DNA of 64,000 nt from Vicia villosa (lineage: Eukaryota > Streptophyta > Magnoliopsida > Fabales > Fabaceae), in assembly GCF_029867415.1 (NCBI RefSeq), contig NC_081185.1, positions 30,642,245-30,706,244 on the forward strand. The letters are read 5' to 3'. The position numbers and the translations under genes were made by a program. How positions within the stretch are numbered: the first letter of the stretch is position 1; every line of letters begins with the position of its first letter. Of the stretch, positions 35,545 to 47,893 are shown piece after piece. Below the pieces are notes generated by a model, which was not told the DNA's origin, searched no databases, and was given only the letters and a program-made list of their open reading frames with translations.

Positions 35545-36201
35545 CTTTCAAAAGCTACAGCAAAAATGACTTTTCTGTCAATCGATACAGTGATCAAGAC
35601 TTCAGGTTTCTTGAAGTGCAGTACGGTCCGCAGATTTTCTCAAGCTCTCTCCTCTAGTTTCTTGAAGTGCAATACTAGTAATCAAGTTTCTGTAGTGTGG
35701 TCTCCTCCAGCTGAAGGTTGGGTAAAGTGTAATGCTGATGTCAACTTCAACAGGACTTACCGCTCTACTAACAAATGTTGGTGTTTTCGTGATAACTTGG
35801 GTAGATTCATTACTATAGGAATTGCTTGGGATATAAGTAGTATGCCATCTATAGAAGTTGAGACTTTAGCTTTGAAAGAAGCTGTTTAACCTGCTGTTAC
35901 CATGAATTTGGATTATGTGATATTCGAAAGCGACTCTCAAGTGGTAATTCAAGGCATTCATTCTACAACTATTGGTTCGTCTGAGTTAAATTTTATTCTT
36001 CTTTCTATAAAGCGTTTGTTTGCTTTTATTCCAAACTTTGAGGTAAAGTTTATTAAACGCCAAACGAATATGGTTACCGACTCGTTAGTTAAGACGACCC
36101 ATTCTTGATCTAAGCGTAATATCGTTAATGTTATTCCTCCTTATAGTGACTTTCATTTGATAAATGATATGAGTTAAGTTTCTTCTTTGTTAAAAAAAAA
36201 A
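35545..36201 (+). pseudogene. LINE (non-LTR retrotransposon) 3' remnant with RNase H-like domain and poly-A tail
   Basis: The frame from 35566 to 36108, with one stop at 35887-35889, encodes the C-terminal RNase H-like (RVT_3) domain of plant L1-type LINEs. It opens WSPPAEGWVKCNADVNF (first Asp), has EVETLALKEAV (Glu) and VIFESDSQVVIQGI (second Asp), and ends IKRQTNMVTDSLVKTTHS. About 90 bp after the last codon comes an A-run at 36192-36201, the usual LINE 3' tail. The 5' portion (endonuclease and RT) is absent, as expected for target-primed truncation. No clear target duplication was found. Confidence 0.82.
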
Positions 36202-36382
36202 TGGAACCAAAATAAAAAACTCAGTATCTATTGACATTTGACATTATGACATATTTAAGCCACAATAAAATATTAAAAAAATGGTTCATTTCATCCGGCT
36301 GAACCTCTCTAGCATTCCTCAAACGCCAAAATCCCCGCCGTAAGCTAAACCAGTCTGGACCGAAGCTGAGTCGAAGAGAAAG

Positions 36383-39300
36383 ATGACCTCCTCCGTCAAA
36401 GACGATAACCAAAGTAACTTCTCTTCTTTCTCTAAATTCATTCACATTTCCCCAATTTTTTTTTTATAATAATAGTAGTAATCATTATCAATTTGTTCAT
36501 AGGTAAAATGAAGAGAAATTCTGTTTAGGTTCATATTTAAACTAGGTTTGACTTAGAAAATGTGTGGTATTTCTTTTATCCACAAAATTCTCTCTTATAA
36601 AGATGTTCATATCAAATTCCTTGAATTTTGAAAACCCTGACATGATACACTTTGAGTCTGCAGGATCTGTTAAAAGAGTTGCTGTTGTTGGTGCTGGGGT
36701 AAGGTAGTGTGGTTGCTTCACTTCTTCGTATTTTTAATTATTGTTAATTTAATCAGAATGATAATTTGGATTATGTTTGGTTTGGATGGATTTAGAATTC
36801 ATATCATTGTTACATGCACTTAACTTGAAATTTTTGTTCCTCACAAACTGATTAAATTATCTCGGTCTAAATTTGTTTTTCGGGTATAAAGTGGGCTTGC
36901 TGCAGCTTACAAATTGAAATCACATGGTCTGGATGTAACTGTATTTGAAGCGGAAGGAAGAGCGGGAGGGAGGCTAAGAACGGTTTCTCGAGATGGGCTA
37001 GTTTGGGACGAGGGAGCTAATACAATGGTAAGGTTACTAGTATAAGCGTGCATAGTTATTTAAATTTACTGTGCATGTAAGTAATGAGAGATTCAGTTCT
37101 GAGTGTAGATTTGCCACCAATCCATAGATTTTGGATCATATTACCTAATGGTCCATACTCAGTGAAATTTCGTTTCCAAACGGTTGATTTTTTCATCCAT
37201 GATAGTCTTGTTGTGCTCTAGTTTAACGAGCTTCTTCACATTAGAGGAAGATTTCTAACAAGTCGAATTTAGTTTTGGGAAAATTAAGAGTAACCTACCC
37301 AATATTTCTGCCATTTTTTAATTTAATAATAACATACTATCCTCCTTGCTTTTAGGTTAAAATAAATCAAAGTTGTAGCTTATGACATCCCATAGGTAGG
37401 CTAATAGTGAGGCATGCTATATTGCAAGCTTATCAAGTATCAACCCTCTACTTTCGAAGGCACATGCTTCCTAGATGACCAAGAGATATGAATCTAACAA
37501 TTTTTATTTTTTTTATAAATCCAACCCAAACATGAAGGGGTTATGTATTTCAAAATAAAATTCATGTATGGAAATTGAAAATGAATTATGGGGTATATTT
37601 GTAATTTACCCTTTTTCGATACATGCTTTCAACATACCAGCATATGTTCTTATTTTTTCCTGTTTTGTACTCTGCAGACTGAAAATGAAACAGAGGTTAA
37701 AGATTTGATTAGTTCTCTTGGACTTCAAGAAAAGCAACAATATGTAAGAATTATTTTACGTCTGACATAATGTCAGAGAGAACATGTTTTCCCAAAAATA
37801 TAAAGCAATTTCTTTTCATTTATTTCCCTGTGATGACTTCATTCATTCTAATATTGGTGATTGGCCTATCGGGGATTGCATATCTGTTCTGTTTATAAGA
37901 CTGATATTATGTTTATTGTTACAGCCACTGTCACAACATAAGCGCTATATTGTGAAAAATGGGACACCACTTCTGGTATGTCTTGCCAGTAACTTCTGTC
38001 ATTCTAAAATGTGTTTCTATTTTTCAATTTTGAAATAATTGAACTTCGGAAATAGGTTTTCAGTTTTTGCAGAAATTTGTCTCAATAATTATGGAATGTG
38101 ATAACTTGTTATACCAGGTACCTGCCAATCCTGCTGCACTATTGAAGAGCAAACTGCTTTCTGCACAGTCAAAGGTTTCTTTCTCACATCTCTAAGCATC
38201 TATCAGCTTTTTGAGCTTTTGTAGTTTTCTCTCTTAATGTCATGAAATGCTTTCTATTTGATTAATGTTACTTAAACATGTTTTCATTCACACACTTCTC
38301 AAGCACTCCCTTGCAAATTTGTTATTTGTGTTTCCCATTATAACTTCTTGTCAAAGGTTATATACCTCATATAGCGTGTGCCAATATCTTTTCTTTTCAA
38401 TTTCTCTGGTAACTATCAGACGGAAATGAGCAAGTATTTCATTAGAGTGAACTAGGGAAGAATTCCCCTTATTACAGTATAGATAACCAGTGTTATCAAA
38501 TTGCGGCGCCATGGCCGCTATGGCCGATATACATGGCGGTTTTTGGGCTAGCCGCAATGGTAAATATCGGCCGCTATTGCGGATTTTTCCGCAATAATCT
38601 GCAATAACAGCGCCGCAAATCGGCTGGTATGGCGGGATTTTGGCTTTACGCAATGGACCGTCATCCGCCATCGACAACACTATAGATAACAGATCTTTGA
38701 GGGTCTGTACCTCCCATTGCTGAAAGCCCTAGTGCTGACAATTCAATTAACAACTCATCCTCTTCTCTCTTCAGTTCTCTATTTACTTTGTGATCCTCCT
38801 TAATCTCTATAACTACACGAGTTTACTAATTACCTATCTGTCCAAAGAAATCAGGTTTGATTGCTTCCTTTCATTTATCCATTCCTCCATAAATAGTACA
38901 AACTCGATTACTACTATTAATGACACAAGGGCCAGTATTAACTACAGATTGGTTCTAATCTGAATTTTAATTATACACACTTCCTTGTTAATACAAACTA
39001 TGGTCGAAAACTGATAATGCTAGATTCCCTTTTGACACCCCCCTCAAATTGATGCGTCTGGTCAGGAAGCATGGATTTGCTAATGAGAAATCGATGACAG
39101 GAACTGTGTTGATGAATATATCTGTGTAGAAAATACTTTTGATATATTTCAATATTGTGAATAGGATACAATATTTCGTTTAAATAGGATTTTCTAAATC
39201 AAATGGCCTGACTAATGGGCTAAATGCAATTATTACAAAATCAATCGCAAAAATACAATATTTACGACACTATCTCTCAAGCTAATGAATGGATACCTAT

Positions 39301-42300
39301 CATTCGCTGCTTGGAAGTAACTTGGTCGAATAATTCTGTTGGTACTTTATGTCCGGGAGAAATGTAAGCTGCAGTTGTCAAACTACTTTCCAACTTTTCC
39401 TTAATGAAGTGCCGGTATAAGTGAACAATAGAGGAGGCAGGGCCGTCTCTAAACAAGTAAACATTTTGATGCCTTGGGAAGAACTATAAGAGATCTTAGT
39501 ATAGTCAAATCTTAATATAGTCAAATTATTAGTTTTTGTATTATTCATCTCTTTTCGAGCTACAAAACAGATTATAAATTTTTAAGGCTTACTTGCAGTT
39601 TTAGTCCACCTATTTTTACTTGCTCGCGTAATTGATTCCCCATTTTAAAAATCACGTAATTGATCCCTCAAAATCGGAAGCTCACCATAGCTCGAAACTC
39701 AAATTCAGTGGAGGACTTCAAGACTAGGACTTATTACTTTTCCATGAAACCAATGTATAACCATGAAATATGGGTCAACCAATGACATTACTACACCCGA
39801 GCAACATAAATAGATGTTCTGTAGGAAAAGGGATTTCCGAAAGAAAAATATGTTTGAAATCTTCTGCAAAAAAGTTGAGATGACCACTGCCGAAAGCATT
39901 TCTACTCTACACCTCTACCGAGGAATCTAAAATTGTCAATGTTCCGATATGATTATAGCTATATGGAGGACTCAACTCTTTTTTGGTCATCGTGCATGCC
40001 TTGCAATATGTGTCAGTCACATGTTAGTGACATGCCTCTTATCAGGAGGACCTGTGTTAGAAAGAAGAATATAAATCATTAAACAACTGTCAAAAGCAGT
40101 TGTCTATTTTGTAAGTAAGGTGTAGCAGCTTATGTCACTACCTCTACTGACTACATTAAACAACTGTCAAAAAGCATATCCAGGTATCTGAGAGGTACAA
40201 ATTTTTTCTAAAAAGCAAACCCATGTGGCTAAATACAACTAAGAAGCCAGTCTCCCCTAAATGCCGTTTAGTTTGCATCATTATGTGATGCTGATTGGGC
40301 ATCTGACATTGATGACAAAAGGTCTACTTCCGGGCTTGCTTGTTGTCGCTATGCGAAAACATTTGGGGTATGACATTTGTTAGTTTGGTCAAATCTTATT
40401 ATGTGACAGTCCAAAAAGCAAACCCTGGTGGCTAAATACAACTAAGAGGCGAGTATTGAAGTCTAGCACATGCTGCCTTTGAAGCTCTTTGGTGATGTAG
40501 GAGGGCTGCCTGCGCGTATCGAAGAAAAAGCAGCACGTCAGAAGGTTCGGCAGGATTTGCACAAGTTTGACGTCCGATGTCAGAATTACTCGTATTATAC
40601 CTTTTCGGAAAGGGAATCGGCCCAGGAGTTAAACTTAGTGATATATAGATTTTTAAGCCATTTAAGTTCGTTTTAGGCCAGAAATCAGCAATTTACTATT
40701 TTGTTTTATTTAGTATTTGATTCTATTTTGGATTTGATTCTATTTAGGATTGATTCTATTTTGGATTTGATTCTATTTAGGATTTGATTATATTTTAGAT
40801 TTGATTTCGTATTAGATTAAAAGTCCATTAAGGTCTCTTTAAGGCCATTAGGGTTATTTTCTTTTATGTATTTAAAGACGTCTGACATGGGCATAAGGAT
40901 TATCTTTCATATAACAAAATTTGAAGTTTTCTTCGTTCTGGTGATTCCAGCTTATCTGACATGTTTTGCGCTTGCAACTCTGCGTTTTTATTCTATAGGT
41001 TTAGCGCTTGTTATTTCCTAGGGTTTCCGACGGCCTCATTTGGGTTCAATCTCTTCTACATGAGTTTTAGGTTCAGGTTTCCACTCCTACCATTTGATGT
41101 AATAATCAAAGAAGGATTGCTTTATGTGAAATTCTAGTCCCGCACTCTAGGTTAAAGCATATAGAATTAGGCATCTATGTTCGGGAGAAAGTTCTAAATA
41201 AGCGGTTCATTGCTGATTGTATTCTTCTTAGAAGCAAGTGGTGGTTGGTATTCTCACGAATCCTCTGTCTAAACTTCACTTTTCTGCAATCCAACAGCAA
41301 ACGGAAGGTGCTTAGCAGTTCAAGGCATCACCCCACAGCTGGAGTTTTTGAAGCATGCATAGTATATATAGGTGTCAATAAACCCCCTACATGACAAAGC
41401 CCTATTAATACGATTATCTTTGTATGCGAATCAGATTAGCTTGTATTGTCAAGCTGTTAGCAGTTATGTAAGATGTTTTTTTTTTGTTACAACTTGAAGA
41501 TGTTACTCATCTGATTTCACCCTTTACCATATTAATACCAATCTTTTCTTTCAGAGACTTGGAATGAAATAAGTCATAAAACTCGACATATATCATTTTT
41601 ATGTTTTTTTCTAAGTTCTCTCACTCGAGATATATGGACAGTATAAAACTTCTAAAGCTTTGACAATCCTCACCTCTTGAGCTAACATTTAGGGTTGACT
41701 TGACTTGGGCTGTTTTATCTCACTCTCCAAATCTTACGATCAGAGATATGGAGAATATAGAACTTGTAGAGTTCGGACAATCCTCATCTCTTGAGCTAGC
41801 TTTTGAGGTTGACTTGGCTTAGACTTAACCCAAGTTCAAAGACTTGGGAATTTGGAACGAGATTCACTCAAAGCAGTTGATGACAAACTTCAGATTAAAT
41901 TTTTTTATTATTATAATTCTAACAACAATTGTTATTATGCTCCAAATCTTATGTATTCCCTATTATTTTATAATTCTGTTTGTGGTGTTAATTACGTCTT
42001 CTAAATATAACTACTTGTCTTCTAAATATAACTACTTAATGATATTCATTTATCCTGCTGTTAAAGGATAGCTTGCACACTTACCTTTCTAAACTTGCAG
42101 ATCCAGATCTTTTTTGAACCTTTTTTGTGGAAAAAAAATGGCTCCTCTACTGTGTGTGATGAAGATTCTGAAGAAAGGTTTGATAAACCTTAATAATGAA
42201 TGACACCTAGTTTTACAAAACCTTGCTCTCTGTATAGTTTATATTTTACTAAGCAAAAGTTGTTGGTTGTTGTAAGCAAAAGTGACATCTTTTGCATTCT

Positions 42301-45300
42301 TTCTGTTTTCTTTTTCAGTGTTAGCAGATTCTTCGAACGTCATTTTGGGAAAGAGGTATATGTCACACTACCTTGAAATCACTCATTTGCCATTTTTCTG
42401 CTTATGGCTAATCTATTCTATGCTTACAGTGCTGCATATGTTTTCCAGCATTTTATTTATTGAATGAGAGAGAAAAGACATTATTGTGAAACCGTGTATT
42501 TCAACAACTCAGAGGAGTCTATTTTATATAGGTTCGAGGGAATACAAACAAATGGAATATATGAGATATTATTCCTATTTGCATGATATCATACAATATA
42601 ATATATCTACAGTAACTTCAAATATCATAATATAATTTCAACACAACCCCTCAAGCTGGAGCAAATAAACCATATGCACCGAGCGTGATGAAATGAAAAA
42701 TAACCACATAACATGTGAATGAAAAGTCATTTTGATAAAAATAACAAATGGTTAAAAACGAGTGAATTAGTAGAAGGACCCTAAACATTCGATTAATATA
42801 ATGAACTAAAACATAAAGGGATGAAGCTCGTTTATTGGAGAGGTTCGATACCAACTTCTGAAATTTATGGTAAGAGGGATATCTGTGGTAGAACAAACAC
42901 GGGATATGGTGGATAGTTGGTAAAGGCCTTTAGACCCATATCTGACACCAATAGTCCTTCCCAAATTTTGGTCTGCAAAATAACAGTGGCTTTAGTAAAG
43001 GTAATCAAACAATCATTGGAACTAGTTAACTGAGTTACTAAAAGTAAATTCAAGGGACACCTACGGAAATAAAGAACATAACTCTAACTGTTATGAAAGG
43101 GAGTGGAATGGAAGTATGAATCCCTTGGGATAGAGTTTGAGCGCCTTTAGCTGAAGTTACTATAAGTAAATAACCAGATATAGAAAGAGAAGAGAAACTA
43201 TCCTTACTACTAGAGATATGGTCAGATGCACCTAAATTAAATCAAGAACCCAATGACCAAGAGGGAGAGATTGCGATATGCAGACAAATGAATTGGGTGT
43301 GAGTGTGTGACCAACGATAGTTATTGATCCGGAGAAATGAATAAACAAATATGCAAACCACTCAATAAAATCTTCATACTTCGGAAAATAGGCCTTCAGA
43401 GGATCTGTACTACCGAAGGAAGCCATGATCGGTCCAAGGAACAAAAAAAAAAACTGGCAAAAATAGTATTAGAAATGACACGTGCAAAAGCTGTGAAGTC
43501 ATAGGTGGTCTGTGTGGGCCAGAAGTTACAGGATTTGGGACTATCGAGTGTTGGTGTTTACTGCGTTTTGAAATGCAACAAGAACAGTGGTTGCAAGGTC
43601 TTTCACACACCTATGGCGGTTGCTAGATGCATGGAAGCGTACGAGTGAAATTTTAATGGTGTGGTGCTCGGCTAAAAAGGTTGCGGGAGACAATTGGTGC
43701 TGACGCTGGGAGAGCGGAATAAGTGAATGGTTTAGTGTGAAAGTGATGGAATGAGGTCACCACCATAAAGAAGGAAGGATAAACTGCAGTTGGAATACAG
43801 TTTCCAAAAATAAATCACCAAAAGGCCCTATAAGAACAGATTTAGGGTTACCTCTATTAGATCTAGATAGTATGATGAATGAATGAGAGAAAATATATCC
43901 ATAATTTTGTGAAATTGTATTTCAGATACACAGTGGAGTCGATTTTATATAGGCAATAAATAAGGAGATATTATTCTATTTACAAAATATGATATTATAT
44001 GCCTATGCAGTAACAACAAAAATCAAGATTTATTTTCAACAGTATTATTTCGTTTAGTATTTATTTCTTCTTTTTTCTAACAAATTATTTGTAGATTGTG
44101 GACTATCTCATCGATCCTTTTGTTGGAGGTACAAGTGCAGCAGATACTGAATCTCTTTCTGTGAGTTGCTTCTCAATGTTTTAAATATGTTTGATATTTC
44201 ATATTAAATAATATATCATGTAAAAATTTTCAAATATGAATTTTTGTCGTATTAATATCGGGCAACCATATAAAATGTTAATTTCCTTCTTTCATATTTT
44301 TCCAACAGATGCGCCATTCTTTCCCAGAGCTATGGAGTTTGGAGAAAAGGTATTGCTTGCAACTTTCATATGAGTTTAAATTAAATTACTCATCTTCTCA
44401 TTTGCCCCTACACTGATCCCCACCTCTCCTTTTATATAGAAAATGGTTACTATATGGTGGATCCTCTCTATGTTTTCAGGTTTGGCTCCATTATAGCAGG
44501 GGCTTTACAATCCAGCTTATTTGGTAAAAGGAACAAAACTGGCGAAACTAAAGATGCACCAAGAAAAAACAAGCACCAGCGTGGTTCATTTTCTTTTCAT
44601 GGTGGGATGCAGGTATTGAATCATTGTGCAAATATTTCTTCTTTGAGGAAACCTTGTCCTGTGCTTGATTAGAGCTACTCACCATTTTGAATAAGGTTTC
44701 CATGTTAATACATATCTTTCATCTCATTTGTTTAATTGTGTATCCAGCACAGACACTGACTGATACATTGTGCAAAGAGCTTGGCAAAGACGACCTTACG
44801 TTAAATGCAAAGGTTTTGACACTAGCTTACAGTCATGATGGAAGTTCCCCATCGGAAAACTGGTCTATTACTTGTGCTTCTAACAAAAAAACACAAGATG
44901 TTGATGCAGTAATTATGACGGTTAGTATGGTTTCACTTCTTTTTCCGTTTTGTTCTTTCCCCGAATTCTCCAAATTATGCATGGAAATGTTAATATGACA
45001 AACAAGCGAACATAATTCAGGGAAAGGCCTGGCTTGTACATGTTCAGATCCAAATAAATTAGAAAGACCCAACACGGCAAAAGCCACGAATTGTTGTTTC
45101 AATTGCTCTTTTCTTGACGGTTAAAAAATAAATAAAATAAAATAACAGCTCTCTCTTACCGGCTTACATAAAGTTGGATTTAAATAAACAAAAGTGTTTT
45201 TTTTCCTTGAGGTTGGGTTTATTCAAGACATGTAAAAAGAGAGAATATGTTACAATTGGTATTTAAAAGCATAAATACTTTTAAGTAGATAAATGTTCAT

Positions 45301-47225
45301 TAGAAAATTTGAAGACAAAAATCATGGTTGGTTTCAAATAAATTAAAACGTATGCTTGGATAAGTAACTTCTAAATAGATAAGCTTTATAAGATAAAAAA
45401 GAAATTGTGAAAAAGGAAAGAAATTGTTAAGAAACAACAAAGTCATATTGAGGCATAATAGTTTGCCTTCGCAACAAAAGCTAAGTCATATGATTTTGTC
45501 AAGCATTTGCTTTATTTTTTAGCTAAATAAACACAGATAACATATTTGATCCACAAAAAAAATAATACTATTAAGTTTGCATTTTAAGGAAAAATACATA
45601 GTAGTACATATAATTAAAGCCAAATACCAAATAATATTGACAAAAAATTTACATTTTAAGGTCAAGGCAACATAGGATTGTAGACTTGTAAACTCCCCAG
45701 GAAAGTTGACAGTTTACCAGTTTTATCGAAGCTTACATGAAGTTTTATGAGTTTTCCACGCAGAGTGATATTCTCGTTTTGCATTGTTAATTTCTACTGC
45801 TGATAACTTTTGATGTTTTTTTGATGACACAGGCTCCTCTAGGTAATGTCAAAGACATCCAGATCACCAAAAAGGGAACCCCCTTTTCACTTAATTTCCT
45901 TCCCGAGGTATACAATTTTCAGCCTGACCTTGATTTCAATTGATTTACTTAAAAATTTATTGATTTACATCTCATGCTCGTCGTATACGATTACTACTTG
46001 GTAAGGATAATAAAAAATGCTATAGCATAGGTCTTGTTTTTTTAACAACAGAATCAACACCTATTGTAGGTGACCTATTTGCCACTTTCAGTCTTAATTA
46101 CCACCTTTAAAAAGGAGAATGTAAAGAGACCTCTGGAGGGATTTGGAGTTCTCGTCCCTTCAAAAGAGCAACAAAATGGTTTTAAAACTCTCGGTAATGC
46201 TTCTATTAGTCTATGGCTTAAGAAAACTAAAACAGGTCAAACTGTTTCTGCCATAACCGCTGACTTATTTTGCACAACAGGTACACTTTTTTCCTCCATG
46301 ATGTTTCCAGATCGAGCACCCAGTGATATGCATCTCTATACCACCTTCATAGGGGGAACTCGAAATAGGGAACTTGCTCAAGCTTCAACGTACCTATATT
46401 ATTTTACTCTGGTTCTAATCATATTTTTTGCACACCCATATACGTGTCTATGACTATTGTGTTCCCTATGCTTGTAAATTGTCATTCTCATCTAACTAAT
46501 TTTTATGTAAGAACTAAGAAATCAAACAAATAGTTTAGTAAAATTCTACAGAAGTCGATTATATATGAATGGTAATAGGCACATTGGAGTGACAATAGAC
46601 ACTCCGGAAAACCATATATGCTGTCACTCTCTTGTTTCCCTGTCTTTTGTTTCCGTTTCATTATCACCATTGTTTCATTATCACCATTTCGTTACTAATT
46701 GGCTCATTTACTCATTGCAGTGATGAACTTAAGAAAATTGTCACTTCTGACCTAAGAAAGCTGTTGGGAGCAGAGGGAGAGCCTACATTCGTCAAGTATG
46801 GCATCAATTTATTTTCAAAACTTTCTCTATTTTTATATTTTTCTAATGCTACTCATTTGCAGCCATTTCTACTGGAGTAAAGGCTTTCCTTTATATGGTC
46901 GCAACTACGGGTCAGTTCTTGAAGCAATTGACAAGATGGAAAAAGATCTTCCTGGATTTTTCTATGCAGGTAAGTTCTTATGCAATGGTTCATATACAAA
47001 TTAAGCTCTGACCCCTGGTTAAAGAGTACTAACAACTCACTCTAATGTTATTGAGCATACATATACAAGTTAAGTTCTTATGTTAGTAATGAATGATGAA
47101 ACTTTGTAGGTAACCACAGAGGTGGAATTTCAGTTGGTAGAGCAATTGCCTCAGGGTGCAAAGCAGCAGATCTTGTAATTTCCTACCTCAACAATGCTTC
47201 AGACAACACCGTGTCTGATAAATGA
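36383..47225 (+). CDS. PPOX2: Protoporphyrinogen oxidase, PPO2/HEMG2 type, 18 exons, about 502 aa
   Basis: Oxidises protoporphyrinogen IX to protoporphyrin IX, the last step shared by haem and chlorophyll synthesis, using FAD. Exons: 36383-36413, 36664-36703, 36892-37027, 37678-37743, 37925-37975, 38118-38174, 42101-42177, 42318-42354, 44095-44160, 44309-44349, 44480-44612, 44753-44920, 45833-45907, 46070-46193, 46281-46389, 46721-46795, 46863-46969, 47110-47225. All are GT-AG and the frame stays open to TGA at 47223. The FAD dinucleotide fold is [17 protein letters not shown] (GAGVSG at residues 20-25), then [14 protein letters not shown]; the C-terminal FAD motif is [39 protein letters not shown] and [17 protein letters not shown] are family hallmarks. 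The short N-terminus fits the mitochondrial-type isoform. The gene spans 10.8 kb mainly because introns 6 and 8 contain transposons. It appears intact. Confidence 0.96.
38488..38682. mobile_element. hAT-type MITE, 195 bp, in PPO2 intron 6
   Basis: The ends are CAGTGTTATCAAATTGCGGC and (reverse complement of the right end) TAGTGTTGTCGATGGCGG. They are flanked by the 8-bp duplication TAGATAAC (38480-38487 and 38683-38690). The interior is rich in GCCGC/GCGGC and AT-GCGG motifs with extensive self-complementarity. The 8-bp TSD and (C/T)AGTG ends indicate a hAT origin. It is GC-rich against an AT-rich intron. Confidence 0.85.
39040..39480 (-). repeat. Possible degenerate LTR-retroelement sequence in PPO2 intron 6
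   Basis: ACACCCCCCTCAAATTGATGC resembles the complement of a polypurine tract. It is followed by AT-rich LTR-like DNA with ATACAATATT motifs and, near 39275, CTCTCAAGCTAATGAATGG. No matching second LTR or TSD was found. Could be a truncated Copia 3' end; weakly supported. Confidence 0.3.
40265..41350 (+). pseudogene. Ty1/copia RNase H remnant in PPO2 intron 6, interrupted by a solo LTR
   Basis: Plus-strand translation near 40287 gives [21 protein letters not shown], the hallmark of the copia RNase H domain, and SKKQTLVAK at about 40411-40437. After the inserted LTR (40493-41092) the copia frame resumes at about 41140 with [19 protein letters not shown] and IADCI, and near 41230 with [10 protein letters not shown] in pieces. 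Several frame breaks are present. It is in the sense orientation of the PPO2 gene but wholly intronic. Confidence 0.75.
40493..41092 (+). repeat. Gypsy solo LTR, 600 bp, nested in the copia remnant
   Basis: Begins TGATGTAGGAGG and ends CCACTCCTACCA, with flanking pentamers TTTGG (40488-40492) and TTTGA (41093-41097), one mismatch. It is clearly similar, in the opposite orientation, to 58617-59299. Shared blocks include GATGTAGGAGG, TATTTAAAGAC, CATAAGGATTATCT, TTCTGGTG-ATTCCAG, GCGCTTGCAAC, GGTTTAGCGCTTG and TTTCCGAC. It contains four to five direct repeats of TTTGATTCTATTT-GGA around 40725-40810. It is the LTR of the gypsy family represented by the element at 58.6-61.6 kb. Confidence 0.78.
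42461..44041 (-). mobile_element. Copia-derived retroelement remnant in PPO2 intron 8
   Basis: Terminal repeats at 42461-42643 and 43880-44041 are alignable (TGAATGAGAGA..., GGAGTC-ATTTTATATAGG, ...TTTCAACA) but diverged. Adjacent to the left one, the minus strand carries the polypurine-like CCAGCTTGAGGGG at 42646-42658. Between them, minus-strand frames at about 43440-42870 read GHWVLD (start of copia protease, normally WVLDSGAS), [21 protein letters not shown] and [12 protein letters not shown] (gag-pre-integrase region). Internal and terminal parts show an old, defective Copia element antisense to the gene. No target duplication is clear. Confidence 0.75.
44921..45832 (+). other. PPO2 intron 12, about 0.9 kb
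   Basis: AT-rich intron with a GTTAGT donor and ACACAG acceptor. I see no transposon boundary, repeat or coding remnant. Confidence 0.7.
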
Positions 47226-47893
47226 TCATATAGATGTAGGAACTGCATGCATTCTGTTTACTAGATTTCCTTATTTCAGCATCTGTAAACAATGTCATGA
47301 AAGTACATCTAAATCAAAGTCTAATGGTGTTTCTTTTCTTTCAATTTTAGTTATTTTAATAAAATTGTTTTTCTATTTTGCCTTCTTAGACAAACTGATT
47401 TTGTAAGGCATTTTCAATTTGTTTCTTTGAGATCATGAATATTTCAACTTAGTCACCAATAAAGTAAAATGTTTTTCAATCTTGTCTTTTTGTTAATGTT
47501 ACTTAAATTTAATGTGGACATCCACAAATTAAATCGCTGACTTGACTTTGTAAGACATTTCAATTTAGTCTCAGACGCTAAAACTTTTGGAAATTACTTA
47601 AGGCACCTAAGCTTTCTTCTCCACCCTAGTGAAAAATAAAAAGTACTTTTAAATTCAGAAATGTAACTTCGGACACACTCCAATCCTATACAATTCAGTA
47701 TTTTTTGAGCCATGCAAATAATCGGAAATGCATCTCCCAATATGTTATGAAATTGCATATTCAGAACCTATTGAACTAGAAACAAGTATAATAAAATGAA
47801 ATAGATGCAGAAACGAAGATAAATACACATAGATAATCGCTATGTCATACATAAAAAAGAAACATTACATAGATAACTGTTGAAGGAATCTAT
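47226..47893. other. PPO2 3' flank
   Basis: AT-rich DNA after the stop codon. It should contain the PPO2 3' UTR; AATAAA-like hexamers occur (for example CAATAAAGT near 47457), but no polyadenylation site can be fixed. No other gene is visible up to the MULE terminus at 47894. Confidence 0.5.

Noticed and set aside
39462..39480. CAGGGCCGTCTCTAAAC as a hAT terminus
   Set aside because: Resembles a hAT end, but no matching opposite end or 8-bp duplication was found nearby.
46070..46453. Single long PPO2 exon of 320 bp
   Set aside because: The frame is open, but it contains a GT-AG intron (46194-46280); removing it restores the family sequence and normal length.
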